64,000 bases of DNA. It comes from an uncultured Pelagibacteraceae bacterium. Lineage in GTDB: Bacteria; Pseudomonadota; Alphaproteobacteria; Pelagibacterales; Pelagibacteraceae. This document shows positions 50,420-59,899 of the stretch, piece by piece. Numbering within the stretch: the first letter of the stretch is position 1; each line of letters begins with the position of its first letter. The translations under genes were made by a program, and so were the position numbers. Location: assembly GCA_902543295.1 (NCBI GenBank), contig CACBXW010000001.1, positions 248,001 to 312,000 on the forward strand, written 5' to 3'. Below the pieces are notes generated by a model that was not told where the DNA came from, searched no databases, and saw only the letters and a program-made list of their open reading frames with translations.

Positions 50420-51750
50420 TGGATCCATTAATAATTGCAATAATCGTTGCCGTTTTTACTTTGATAGTTTTATTTTCGGGAATACCAATTGCTTTTGGTT
50501 TAAGCTTTGTATCAATAGCTCTTTTAGTTGCTTTCGAAGGTTTCCAAATGTTAGATGTCTTTGCTGAAACTTTTTATGCAGGATTGAATTCGTTTGTTCT
50601 TCTTTCAATACCAATGTTTATTTTAATGGGAATGGCAGTTGCTAATTCTCCAGCAGGAAAAGATTTATATACAGGATTAGACAGATGGTTATGGAGAGTA
50701 CCTGGAGGACTAGTTATCTCTAATATAGGAGCTTGTTCAATTTTTGCTGCACTTAGTGGATCAAGTCCTGCAACCTGTGCTGCAATTGGTACCATGGGAA
50801 TTCCTGAAATGAGAAAAAGAGGATACTCAGACCAAATTGCAACAGGCACTATAGCAGCGGGAGGAACATTAGGAGTTTTAATACCTCCAAGCATTGTTTT
50901 AATTGTTTATGGAATTGCAACTGGAACATCTATAGGAAGATTATTTTTAAGTGGATTGATACCAGGATTTATGCTTGCAGGTATGTTCGCTATCTGGGCA
51001 CTGATACACAGTTACTTTATTGACAAAGATTCAGCTAAAGCTCTAAAGAATAGAACGCCTCCAACTTTCAAAGAAAAAATTGAAGTGTTACCAAGGATAC
51101 TTCCTTTCTTAGCAATCATTGCTGGTGTTTTATATGTTTTATATGGTGGTGTTGCTACTCCATCAGAGGCTTCAGGGGTTGGAGCTTTTTTAGTTTTTGT
51201 TTTGATTGCAGTTGTCTACAAAATTTACCAACCAAAAAAAATATGGAACATTGTTAAAGTTTCAATGAAAGAAAGTGTGATGATAATGTTTATCATTGCA
51301 GCATCTTATCTTTTTGCATTTACATTGTCACAACTTTACGTAACCCAATCATTAGCCCAAAGCATGGTAGAGATGAGCTCTAATAAATGGGTGGTATTTA
51401 TTTTAATAAATATATTTTTGTTGATTGCAGGTTTCTTTTTACCTCCAGTTGCCGTGATTGTTATGACTTCAGCAATATTATTGCCAGTTATAACTCAACT
51501 GGGATTTGATCCGTACTGGTTTGCAATTGTATTTACAATTAATATGGAAATTGGTCTTATTACGCCACCTGTTGGATTAAACCTTTATATAATCAAAGGC
51601 ATTACACCAGATGTTAGTTTGTCAGAAATTTTAAAGGGATCTATACCATTTATGATAATTATGGCTTTAGCTATACTTATTTTATGTATTTTTCCTGAGA
51701 TTGTAACTTGGCTACCTGACAAAATAATGGGTAAAAGTTTAGGTTTTTAA
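50419..51750 (+). CDS. TRAP transporter large permease (DctM-like)
   Basis: ALSGSSPATCAAIGTMGIPEMRKRGYSDQIATGTIAAGGTLGVLIPPSIVLIVYG. Confidence 0.95.
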   Translation: MDPLIIAIIVAVFTLIVLFSGIPIAFGLSFVSIALLVAFEGFQMLDVFAETFYAGLNSFVLLSIPMFILMGMAVANSPAGKDLYTGLDRWLWRVPGGLVISNIGACSIFAALSGSSPATCAAIGTMGIPEMRKRGYSDQIATGTIAAGGTLGVLIPPSIVLIVYGIATGTSIGRLFLSGLIPGFMLAGMFAIWALIHSYFIDKDSAKALKNRTPPTFKEKIEVLPRILPFLAIIAGVLYVLYGGVATPSEASGVGAFLVFVLIAVVYKIYQPKKIWNIVKVSMKESVMIMFIIAASYLFAFTLSQLYVTQSLAQSMVEMSSNKWVVFILINIFLLIAGFFLPPVAVIVMTSAILLPVITQLGFDPYWFAIVFTINMEIGLITPPVGLNLYIIKGITPDVSLSEILKGSIPFMIIMALAILILCIFPEIVTWLPDKIMGKSLGF

Positions 51751-51765
51751 TATATAAAAAACACC

Positions 51766-53073
51766 ATGTTAAATATAAAAAGAATATTTGAGACAATTGC
51801 TGATGCTGGTCAAAAAATTTTAGAGAAAAAATCTTTAAAAAAATTCTCAAAAAAAAGGGATTTGATCGAGCTATGTGATGACCTATTATCATCTAAAGGA
51901 GCAGCATTTGGAATTACATTAGCAAGGGATATTCTCTTTAGATATCATAACTTATCTCATGAAGATAAATTAAAATTCTTACTTCAGGTAAATGAAAAAT
52001 ATAAACCTGATACAGCAAATATTGACAATGCCATTAAAGATTATACAGAAAATAAAAATAGTAAATCAATTTTAAATTTATCAAGAATTACATCAGGAAT
52101 TAGAAAAGAATTGTTTATAAGATTAAATATGGCTCCTAATGGAACAGCTGAGATTGTTTCTTTAAGAGAAGATCTACAAATGTTTTTATTAAAAAATCCT
52201 GAATTAAAAGAATTAGATTATGATTTGATTGATATTTTTAAAAATTGGTTCAATCCTGGATTTTTAAAATTAAGAAAAATAACTTGGGACACAAAAGCTG
52301 CAATATTAGAAAAATTATTAAAATATGAAAAAGTTCATTCAATGAAAGATATGAATGAATTGAAAATTAGATTAGGAGAAAACAGAAGATTTTTTGCTTA
52401 TTTTCATCCAGCATTAGAAGATGAGCCAATAATTTTTGTTGAGATTGCGTTAACTAAAGGACTAGCTAAATCTATTCAAGAATTAACAAGACCCAATGAT
52501 GGGAAAAAAGAAGATTATGATACAGCTACCTTTTATTCAATTAGCAACTGTCAAGAAGGGCTTTCAAGAGTTACATTGGGTAATTTTTTAATCAAAAGAG
52601 TTGTATATGAATTGCAGGAAGAACTACCTGATGTAAAAAATTTTGGAACCCTATCACCAATGCAAGGTTTTGCTGATTGGGTAAAATCATCAGAAAATGA
52701 CAAAATAAGTGAGATAGTTCAAAAAGATAATTTTGTAAAAGTTGAGTTTTTAAAATCAATAGATCTTAAAATTGGAGATAGAAAATTTATAGATAATAAA
52801 GATTTACTAACAAAACTTGCTTTAAATTACTTAGCTGTACAAAAAAATGATCTAGGTTTTCCTATTAATGATGTATGCAGGTTCCATTTAAAAAATGGAG
52901 CTGAAATTGATGATATTGTAGTTAATGCTAATGTTTCTGATGTAGGATTTAAAAGGTCATTTGGAATTATGGTTAATTACAAATATGAACTTGGGAAAAT
53001 TGAGCAAAATCATCAAGAGTATGTAAACGAAAAGAAAATTAATTTATCAAGCAAACTTAAAAAATATGTCTAG
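51766..53073 (+). CDS. malonyl-CoA decarboxylase
   Basis: ENRRFFAYFHPALEDEPIIFVEIALTKGLAKSIQEL; ATFYSISNCQEGLSRVTLGNFLIKRVVYELQEELPDVKNFGTLSPMQGFADW. Confidence 0.92.
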   Translation: MLNIKRIFETIADAGQKILEKKSLKKFSKKRDLIELCDDLLSSKGAAFGITLARDILFRYHNLSHEDKLKFLLQVNEKYKPDTANIDNAIKDYTENKNSKSILNLSRITSGIRKELFIRLNMAPNGTAEIVSLREDLQMFLLKNPELKELDYDLIDIFKNWFNPGFLKLRKITWDTKAAILEKLLKYEKVHSMKDMNELKIRLGENRRFFAYFHPALEDEPIIFVEIALTKGLAKSIQELTRPNDGKKEDYDTATFYSISNCQEGLSRVTLGNFLIKRVVYELQEELPDVKNFGTLSPMQGFADWVKSSENDKISEIVQKDNFVKVEFLKSIDLKIGDRKFIDNKDLLTKLALNYLAVQKNDLGFPINDVCRFHLKNGAEIDDIVVNANVSDVGFKRSFGIMVNYKYELGKIEQNHQEYVNEKKINLSSKLKKYV

Positions 53074-54067
53074 ATTAAATAGAACTGTCTCTGTTGCTCC
53101 TATGATGGACTGCACAGACAAACATGAAAGATTTTTCTTAAGACTAATTAGTAAAAACGTTCTTCTCTATACTGAAATGATTGTCTCAGAAGCTATTGAT
53201 AGAGGAGACAAAAAGAAACTATTAGAATTTGATATGAGAGAAAAACCTGTTGCTCTGCAACTTGGTGGTTCTTCTCCAAAACTATTAGGAAATGCAGCAT
53301 ATTTAGGTGAAGAATTTGGTTATGATGAAATAAATTTAAATTTAGGTTGTCCAAGTAAAAAAGTTCAGAAAAATAGATTTGGGGCTTGTTTAATTCAAGA
53401 ACCTAATCTTGTTGCTGATTGTCTAAGTGAAATGATTTCAAAAACATCACTTCCTGTAACAGTTAAAACTAGAATCGGATATGACAATGTTGATCAATAC
53501 GAAAATTTATATAATTTTGTGAATATTTTAAAAGAAACAGGTGTTAATACTTTTATAATCCATGCCAGAAAAGCAATGTTGGGAAAATTTACACCTAAGC
53601 AAAATTTAAACATTCCACCTTTGAAATATGAATACGTAAATAGATTAAAAAAAGATTTTCAAGATTTAGAAATAATAATTAATGGAGGCATAACGTCTAC
53701 TGATCAAATCAAAGAACATTTAGATAATGTAGATGGTGTTATGATTGGAAGGTCAATTTATCATTCACCTTACATGTTAGCAGATATTGAGAACCAAATT
53801 TTTAATAATAGTGAAGTTTTGACAAGACAAGAAGTTGTTGAGAAACTAATTGAGTATGTAAAAGAAGAAATTAAAAAGGGTACAAGATTAAATCAAATCA
53901 TGAGACATACTCTTGGTTTATTTCATGGACAAACAGGTTCTAGTTTTTGGAAAAGATATTTAAGTGAAAATATGTGTGTAAGAGATGCCGATGTTAAGAA
54001 AATTGATCACATAATGGATAAAGTAAAATTTAATCCACAAAGTATATCGGCAGGTCAAATTGAATAA
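53066..54067 (+). CDS. dusA: tRNA-dihydrouridine synthase A
   Basis: VSVAPMMDCTDKHERFFLR; PVALQLGGSSPKLLGNAA; NLNLGCPSKKVQKNRFGACLI. Confidence 0.93.
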   Translation: MSRLNRTVSVAPMMDCTDKHERFFLRLISKNVLLYTEMIVSEAIDRGDKKKLLEFDMREKPVALQLGGSSPKLLGNAAYLGEEFGYDEINLNLGCPSKKVQKNRFGACLIQEPNLVADCLSEMISKTSLPVTVKTRIGYDNVDQYENLYNFVNILKETGVNTFIIHARKAMLGKFTPKQNLNIPPLKYEYVNRLKKDFQDLEIIINGGITSTDQIKEHLDNVDGVMIGRSIYHSPYMLADIENQIFNNSEVLTRQEVVEKLIEYVKEEIKKGTRLNQIMRHTLGLFHGQTGSSFWKRYLSENMCVRDADVKKIDHIMDKVKFNPQSISAGQIE

Positions 54068-54893
54068 TACTCTTTTAGAGATTAATAATATTTATTTTAT
54101 TTTTTTAATGATGGCAGCCGCTGTTCCAGTTGGTTTCTTTGCAGGATTTTTTGGAATTGGTGGAGGTTTGATATCTGTACCATTTTTATTTTTTGTGTTT
54201 GAAGCATTTAATGTAGATAAAGATTATTTAATGCATTTATCTGTAGGGACAGCTTTCTCAATAACAATTTTGACTGCTACAGCCTCAGTATTAACTCATA
54301 GAAAGTATAATGCTGTTGATTTTAATATTATTAAAAATTATGGAACATTTGTAATAATTGGAGTTTTCTCTGGGACATTGATGGCAGCATTGATGAATAC
54401 TAAAACATTGTTATTCTTTTTTTCTGCTGTTGTTTACTTTTTTGGAGCTTACTTGTTGTTACAAAGTGAAAAGAAAAAAAAAATTAAGAAAAAATTTAAT
54501 ATTTTTCCAAGAATAATATTTGGATTTTTGTCAGGATTAATATCTGCTCCTATGGGCATAACAGGAGCTATGATGAATGTTCCTATATTAAGATACTTTG
54601 GTTATCCTATTAACTTAGCAATAGGAAGCTCTGCAGCCATTGGATTTATAATAGCTTTATTTGGATCAATTGGTTTTTTTACATCTGGCTTGATGTTAAA
54701 AGCCGATATACCACTCAGTATTGGATTTATTAATATACCTGCATTTATAATTTTTGTTCCAATAACCACATTCATGGCAAGGATTGGAGCAAAAACAGTT
54801 CAAGATCTAGATAGAGTTAAAACACAAAGGTTATTTGGTGTTTTTCTTTATGTTATTGGTACTTTATTTCTTTATAGATTTTTAGTTACTTAG
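54060..54893 (+). CDS. TauE/SafE-family membrane transporter (TTG start)
   Basis: GFFAGFFGIGGGLISVPFLFF; GFLSGLISAPMGITGAMMNVPILRYFGYPINLAIGSSAAIGF. Confidence 0.87.
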   Translation: MNNTLLEINNIYFIFLMMAAAVPVGFFAGFFGIGGGLISVPFLFFVFEAFNVDKDYLMHLSVGTAFSITILTATASVLTHRKYNAVDFNIIKNYGTFVIIGVFSGTLMAALMNTKTLLFFFSAVVYFFGAYLLLQSEKKKKIKKKFNIFPRIIFGFLSGLISAPMGITGAMMNVPILRYFGYPINLAIGSSAAIGFIIALFGSIGFFTSGLMLKADIPLSIGFINIPAFIIFVPITTFMARIGAKTVQDLDRVKTQRLFGVFLYVIGTLFLYRFLVT

Positions 54894-54928
54894 GAGACGA
54901 GGTGGTTTCAGTCTCCCTCCGCCACCTC
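54893..54928. repeat. interleaved inverted repeats GGAGAC/GTCTCC and GAGGTGG/CCACCTC in intergenic DNA
   Basis: GGAGAC 54893-54898, GAGGTGG 54899-54905, GTCTCC 54911-54916, CCACCTC 54922-54928; GC-rich against AT-rich surroundings. Confidence 0.65.
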
Positions 54929-54981
54929 AGTTACATATTAAGCGATTCTCTAATTTTTTCTTAACTCTTTATAGTTGAATT

Positions 54982-56436
54982 TTAAATTTTTTGATCATAA
55001 TCCCCAACTTTACCAGTTTGTTGAAGCAGATTATCAATAAAGTCAAAAATCTTCTTTTTTCTATCTTCAGAGGTTGGACTTTCAGTAACTACGACTAAAG
55101 AGGGTTTATTTGAAGATGCTCTAATTAATCCCCAAGACCCATCATCAAAAGAAAATCTTACCCCATTAACAGTCAATATCTCTCTAATTTCTTGATTATC
55201 TACTTTAGTTTTATTTTCTTTTATATTTTTCATTTCTTTAACTAAATTCTCAACTACTTCATATTTTTCACTGTCTTTACAATAAGGAGCCATAGTTGGA
55301 CTTTGATAAGTTGTTGGTAATTCACCAAGTATTTCACTCATTTTTTTGTTATTTTTATTGAGTAACTTACAGACCTGTATTGCTGAATTAATTCCATCAT
55401 CATAGCCATATCCCAAAGGTTTATTAAAAAAGAAATGACCACTTTTTTCAAATCCTGCTAAAGCGTTATCGGTATTTACCTTTCTTTTGATATGAGAATG
55501 ACCAGTTTTCCAATAAATTGTTTCACATTTATTCTCATTTAATATTTTGTCATTGGAATAAAGTCCTGTCGATTTTACATCAACAATAAATTTACTATTT
55601 TGATGATCTTTTGAAAGATTTCTAGCAATTAATAGTCCTATTTTATCTGAAAAGATTTCATTACCTTTATCATCAATAACACCAACTCTATCTCCGTCTC
55701 CATCAAAACCAAATCCAATATCAGCTTTATTTTCTTTAACTGCTGAAGAAATTGCATGTAACATTTCTAAATCTTCAGGATTTGGGTTGTATTTTGGAAA
55801 AGTCCAATCAAGTTCACAATCAAGTTCAATTACTTCGCATCCAATACTTCTTAAAATTTCTGGCGCAAATATTCCTGCTGTTCCATTGCCACAAGCAACT
55901 ACCGCTTTAATTTTTTTATTTAACGGGTTTTTTTTTATCAGATCATTTTTATAAACATTCTGAAAATCATCAATTTTTTTTATATTTCCCTCACCATTAA
56001 TAAATTTTTGATTGAGAGTAATATCTTTTAGTTCTTTCATTTCTTCAGGTGTATGAGTAAGTCCTTTTATGATACCCATTTTTACACCAGTCCAACCATT
56101 TTCATTATGACTAGCTGTAACCATAGCTATTGCATCTGAATTTAAATTAAATTGTGCGAAGTAAACCATTGGGGATAAAGATAATCCTATATCTTCGATT
56201 TTGCAGCCAGTTGAAACCAAACCCTCTTTTAATTTTTCTTTGATATGTTCACTGTAAGACCTGTAATCTTGGCCAACTATAATTCTAGGATTGTTTTTCT
56301 TTGTATGATTAATTATTTGAGTTCCAAGACCTTTACCAAGTTGAACGATTCCATCGTCATTTATGTCTTTTTCATATACCCATCTTGCGTCATATTCCCG
56401 AAAGCCGTAGGGATCAATTTTTCCTGAATTATTCAT
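54982..56436 (-). CDS. phosphomannomutase/phosphoglucomutase
   Basis: YGFREYDARWVYEKDINDDG; MVTASHNENGWTGVKMG; GFGFDGDGDRVGVID; GFEKSGHFFFN. Confidence 0.92.
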   Translation of the reverse strand: MNNSGKIDPYGFREYDARWVYEKDINDDGIVQLGKGLGTQIINHTKKNNPRIIVGQDYRSYSEHIKEKLKEGLVSTGCKIEDIGLSLSPMVYFAQFNLNSDAIAMVTASHNENGWTGVKMGIIKGLTHTPEEMKELKDITLNQKFINGEGNIKKIDDFQNVYKNDLIKKNPLNKKIKAVVACGNGTAGIFAPEILRSIGCEVIELDCELDWTFPKYNPNPEDLEMLHAISSAVKENKADIGFGFDGDGDRVGVIDDKGNEIFSDKIGLLIARNLSKDHQNSKFIVDVKSTGLYSNDKILNENKCETIYWKTGHSHIKRKVNTDNALAGFEKSGHFFFNKPLGYGYDDGINSAIQVCKLLNKNNKKMSEILGELPTTYQSPTMAPYCKDSEKYEVVENLVKEMKNIKENKTKVDNQEIREILTVNGVRFSFDDGSWGLIRASSNKPSLVVVTESPTSEDRKKKIFDFIDNLLQQTGKVGDYDQKI

Positions 56437-56510
56437 GTGGATATATGTACATTTTTTTAAAATTTTTATTGATAATTATTTAATAAGTTCTATAAATGTT
56501 CTATTGATTT

Positions 56511-56526
56511 ACAATTTATATAGTAT
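56511..56526. promoter_or_regulatory. candidate NrdR box 1 (ACAATTTATATAGTAT)
   Basis: Close to NrdR consensus ACACWWTATATWGTGT; upstream of nrdA. Confidence 0.65.
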
Positions 56527-56541
56527 ATCAGGTAAATCTAC

Positions 56542-56557
56542 ACACTATATCTAGTTA
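56542..56557. promoter_or_regulatory. candidate NrdR box 2 (ACACTATATCTAGTTA)
   Basis: Close to NrdR consensus; starts exactly 31 bp after box 1. Confidence 0.65.
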
Positions 56558-56596
56558 TTTACTAGATTTTTTAGTATAAAGATAAAAGGGAGTTTA

Positions 56597-58534
56597 ATGA
56601 ATAAAATATTGTCTCAGGCGATCAGGAAAGCTGTCTCCGATTATAAACCAGCGGAAAAAATCAGCAATAATGACAAAAGACCAGACTTATTTTCACTAAA
56701 TAACAACACAGAGTTGTTTCAAAATTCTAAAGGGATAACTATTAAAATAGATAGATCTAGAGATAATAATTTAACAGATTTTGGAAGAGCAACACTAAGC
56801 GACAGATACCTTGGAGAAAACGAGTCTTTCCAAGATTTATTTGCAAGAGTTGCGAGTCATTATGCAGATGACAACTTACACGCGCAAAGACTTTATAACT
56901 ACATAAGTAACTTATGGTTCATGCCAGCAACACCAGTTTTATCAAATGGTGGGACAAAAAGAGGTTTACCAATTTCCTGTTTCTTAAATGAAGCAGGGGA
57001 TAGCTTAACTGGAATATTAGATCTATGGAGTGAAAATGTTTGGTTGGCTGCTAAAGGCGGAGGTATTGGAAGTTATTGGGGCAACCTAAGATCCATTGGA
57101 GAAAAAATTGGAAGAGTTGGAAAAACTTCAGGCATTATTCCTTTCATCAAAGTTATGGACTCTTTGACAATGGCGATCAGTCAAGGCTCTCTAAGAAGAG
57201 GATCTGCAGCTTGTTATCTTCCAATTGATCATCCAGAGATAGAAGAATTTATTGAAATGAGAAGACCAACAGGTGGTGATCCAAATAGAAGATCATTAAA
57301 TTTACACCACGGTGTTTTAGTTTCAGATGCATTTATGAGAGCCGTAGAACTAGATGAACAATGGGCATTAAAAAGTCCAAAAGATCAATCAGTGCAAGCT
57401 ACCGTTTCTGCAAGAAATTTATGGATTAGATTATTAACTGCAAGAATTGAAACTGGAGAACCTTATATTGTTTTCATTGATACAGTTAATAGAATGATAC
57501 CTCAACATCATAAGCTTGCTGGTTTAACTGTTAAGACATCTAATTTGTGTAGTGAAATAACTTTACCTACAGGAATTGATAAAGAGGGTAGAGATAGAAC
57601 GGCAGTATGTTGTTTATCATCTTTAAATTTAGAAACTTATGATGAATGGAAAGACGATGAAAATTTTGTTCCTGACGTAATGAGGTTTTTAGATAATGTA
57701 TTAACGGACTTTACTGAAAAAGCCCCCGAGTCATTTAGTGATGCTGTTTATTCAGCATTGAAAGAAAGAAGTGTTGGTCTAGGTGTTATGGGACTTCATT
57801 CATTCTTTCAACAAAAAATGATTCCTTTTGAGTCTGTGATGAGTAAAGTTTGGAATAAAAAAATATTTGAAAGCATCCAAAAACAAGTTGATCAAGCTTC
57901 AAAAGATCTAGCTGATGAAAGAGGCGCATGTCCAGATGCTGCTGATTATGGAATTAATGAAAGATTCTCAAACAAGACTGCAATAGCCCCAACTGCTTCA
58001 ATTTCAATTATTTGTGGTGGAACATCTCCAGGTGTAGAGCCAATTGCAGCAAATAGTTATACGCATAAAACTTTGTCTGGATCATTTAATGTTAGAAATA
58101 AATATCTAAGTAAATTATTAGAGAAACACGGTAAAAATGATGATGAAACTTGGTCAAGTATAACAACTAACCAAGGCTCAGTTTCTCATCTTGATTTTTT
58201 AACCCAACAAGAAAAAGACGTATTTAAAACGGCTTTTGAACTAGACCAGAAATGGATTGTGGAATTAGGTGCAGATAGAACGCCTCACATTTCACAAGCA
58301 CAATCAATAAATATATTTATACCTGCAGACATTCATAAAAGGGACTTACACCAAATCCATTTCCAAGCTTGGAAAAAAGGATTGAAGAGCCTTTATTACT
58401 GCAGATCTAAATCAATACAAAGAGCGGAAAACGTAAACGATGCAAATTCTACAGATGTAACAGCAAACGTTTACAAATCAAAGAAACAAGAAAATCAACA
58501 ACCAGAATATGAGGAGTGTTTATCATGTCAGTAG
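56597..58534 (+). CDS. nrdA: ribonucleoside-diphosphate reductase alpha subunit
   Basis: NLWFMPATPVLSNGGTKRGLPISCFLNE; NLCSEITLPTG; C-terminal ECLSCQ redox tail. Confidence 0.95.
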   Translation: MNKILSQAIRKAVSDYKPAEKISNNDKRPDLFSLNNNTELFQNSKGITIKIDRSRDNNLTDFGRATLSDRYLGENESFQDLFARVASHYADDNLHAQRLYNYISNLWFMPATPVLSNGGTKRGLPISCFLNEAGDSLTGILDLWSENVWLAAKGGGIGSYWGNLRSIGEKIGRVGKTSGIIPFIKVMDSLTMAISQGSLRRGSAACYLPIDHPEIEEFIEMRRPTGGDPNRRSLNLHHGVLVSDAFMRAVELDEQWALKSPKDQSVQATVSARNLWIRLLTARIETGEPYIVFIDTVNRMIPQHHKLAGLTVKTSNLCSEITLPTGIDKEGRDRTAVCCLSSLNLETYDEWKDDENFVPDVMRFLDNVLTDFTEKAPESFSDAVYSALKERSVGLGVMGLHSFFQQKMIPFESVMSKVWNKKIFESIQKQVDQASKDLADERGACPDAADYGINERFSNKTAIAPTASISIICGGTSPGVEPIAANSYTHKTLSGSFNVRNKYLSKLLEKHGKNDDETWSSITTNQGSVSHLDFLTQQEKDVFKTAFELDQKWIVELGADRTPHISQAQSINIFIPADIHKRDLHQIHFQAWKKGLKSLYYCRSKSIQRAENVNDANSTDVTANVYKSKKQENQQPEYEECLSCQ

Positions 58535-59538
58535 AAAGTCTAAAAGATACGAAACAAAAAATTGTAGAACCAAAAAAAATGGGTCTATTAGTTGAGAACC
58601 CAGTTTATAAACCATTCAGATACCCATGGTGTTACGATGCTTGGTTAACTCAACAAAGAATTCATTGGTTACCAGAGGAAGTTCCACTTGGTGATGATGT
58701 TAGAGATTGGCAAAAAAATCTTTCAGAGTCTGAAAAAAATTTATTAACACAAATTTTTAGATTTTTTACTCAAGCAGATGTTGAAGTTAATAACTGTTAT
58801 TTAAGACATTACACAACTGTATTTAAACCTACAGAAGTTTTAATGATGATGACAGCATTTGCTTCTATGGAAACAGTTCATGTAGCAGCTTATTCACATC
58901 TATTAGATACTATCGGAATGCCAGAGTCTGAATATTCTGCATTTATGAAGTACAAAGAGATGAAAGATAAATATGATTACATGCAAAACTTTAATGTAAA
59001 CTCAAAAGAAGACATCGCAAAAACTGTTGCAGTATTTAGTGCCTTTACAGAAGGTCTTCAATTGTTTGCAAGTTTTGCAATTTTATTAAACTTTCCAAGA
59101 CACAATAAACTTAAAGGAATGGGTCAGATAGTTACTTGGTCAGTAAGAGATGAAACTCTTCATTGTAATTCTATGATTAGAATTTTTAAAGAGTTTATTA
59201 AAGAGAACCCTGAAATTTGGACACCAAAACTTAAAAAAGAACTTTATGAAGCTTGCAGAACTATAATTGAACATGAAGATGCATTTATTGATCTAGCTTT
59301 TGAAATGGGTCCAATGCAGGGTTTAACAGCTCAAGAAGTTAAAGATTATATAAGGTTCATTGGTAATAGAAGATTAACTCAGTTAGGTCTTGAGCCAATA
59401 TATGATGTTCAGAAAAATCCATTAACATGGTTAGATACAATGTTAAATGCTGTAGAGCACATGAACTTCTTCGAAGGTAGAGCCACTGAATATTCAAAAG
59501 CATCTACACAAGGTAATTGGATAGACGCTTTCTCCTAG
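58525..59538 (+). CDS. nrdB: ribonucleoside-diphosphate reductase beta subunit (start ATG 58525)
   Basis: VYKPFRYPWCYDAW; RHYTTVFKPTEVLMMMTAFASMETVHVAAYSHLL; WSVRDETLHCNSMIRIF. Confidence 0.95.
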   Translation: MSVESLKDTKQKIVEPKKMGLLVENPVYKPFRYPWCYDAWLTQQRIHWLPEEVPLGDDVRDWQKNLSESEKNLLTQIFRFFTQADVEVNNCYLRHYTTVFKPTEVLMMMTAFASMETVHVAAYSHLLDTIGMPESEYSAFMKYKEMKDKYDYMQNFNVNSKEDIAKTVAVFSAFTEGLQLFASFAILLNFPRHNKLKGMGQIVTWSVRDETLHCNSMIRIFKEFIKENPEIWTPKLKKELYEACRTIIEHEDAFIDLAFEMGPMQGLTAQEVKDYIRFIGNRRLTQLGLEPIYDVQKNPLTWLDTMLNAVEHMNFFEGRATEYSKASTQGNWIDAFS

Positions 59539-59544
59539 GATTAA

Positions 59545-59799
59545 GTGATAGTAAGTCCCTGTATAAGTATTTGTAAAACTGATCCAGTATCAGGCCTATG
59601 CTATGGATGTGGAAGATCTGATGAAGAGAAAAAAATCTGGAAAGATCCTGAAACAACTGATGATTGGAAGAGCAATAACTTAAAAGAGCTAGAGAATAGA
59701 CTTTCAGGCTGGCAATTAGAAGGTTTTAAGAAATCATATAAGAATAAGGTCGAAAAGGGTATTTCATTATATAAAGAGAAGTTAAAATCAAATATTTAG
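59545..59799 (+). CDS. DUF1289-family protein (GTG start)
   Basis: SPCISICKTDPVSGLCYGCGRSDEEKKIW. Confidence 0.85.
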   Translation: MIVSPCISICKTDPVSGLCYGCGRSDEEKKIWKDPETTDDWKSNNLKELENRLSGWQLEGFKKSYKNKVEKGISLYKEKLKSNI

Positions 59800-59899
59800 T
59801 TACTTTTATTTAATAATCGTATTTGGGTGTGGTCAAATGATCCTTGTATTAGCAATTTCACTTTGATTATATAAATTTTAACTTTACGAGAGGAAAACA

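Noticed and set aside
50574-50894. 106-aa minus-strand ORF
   Set aside because: Antisense to the conserved core of DctM.
54893-54928. Possible tmRNA 3' end
   Set aside because: CTCCGCCACC recalls tRNA/tmRNA ends but there is no tag-peptide frame, T-loop or matching acceptor nearby; kept only as an inverted-repeat finding.
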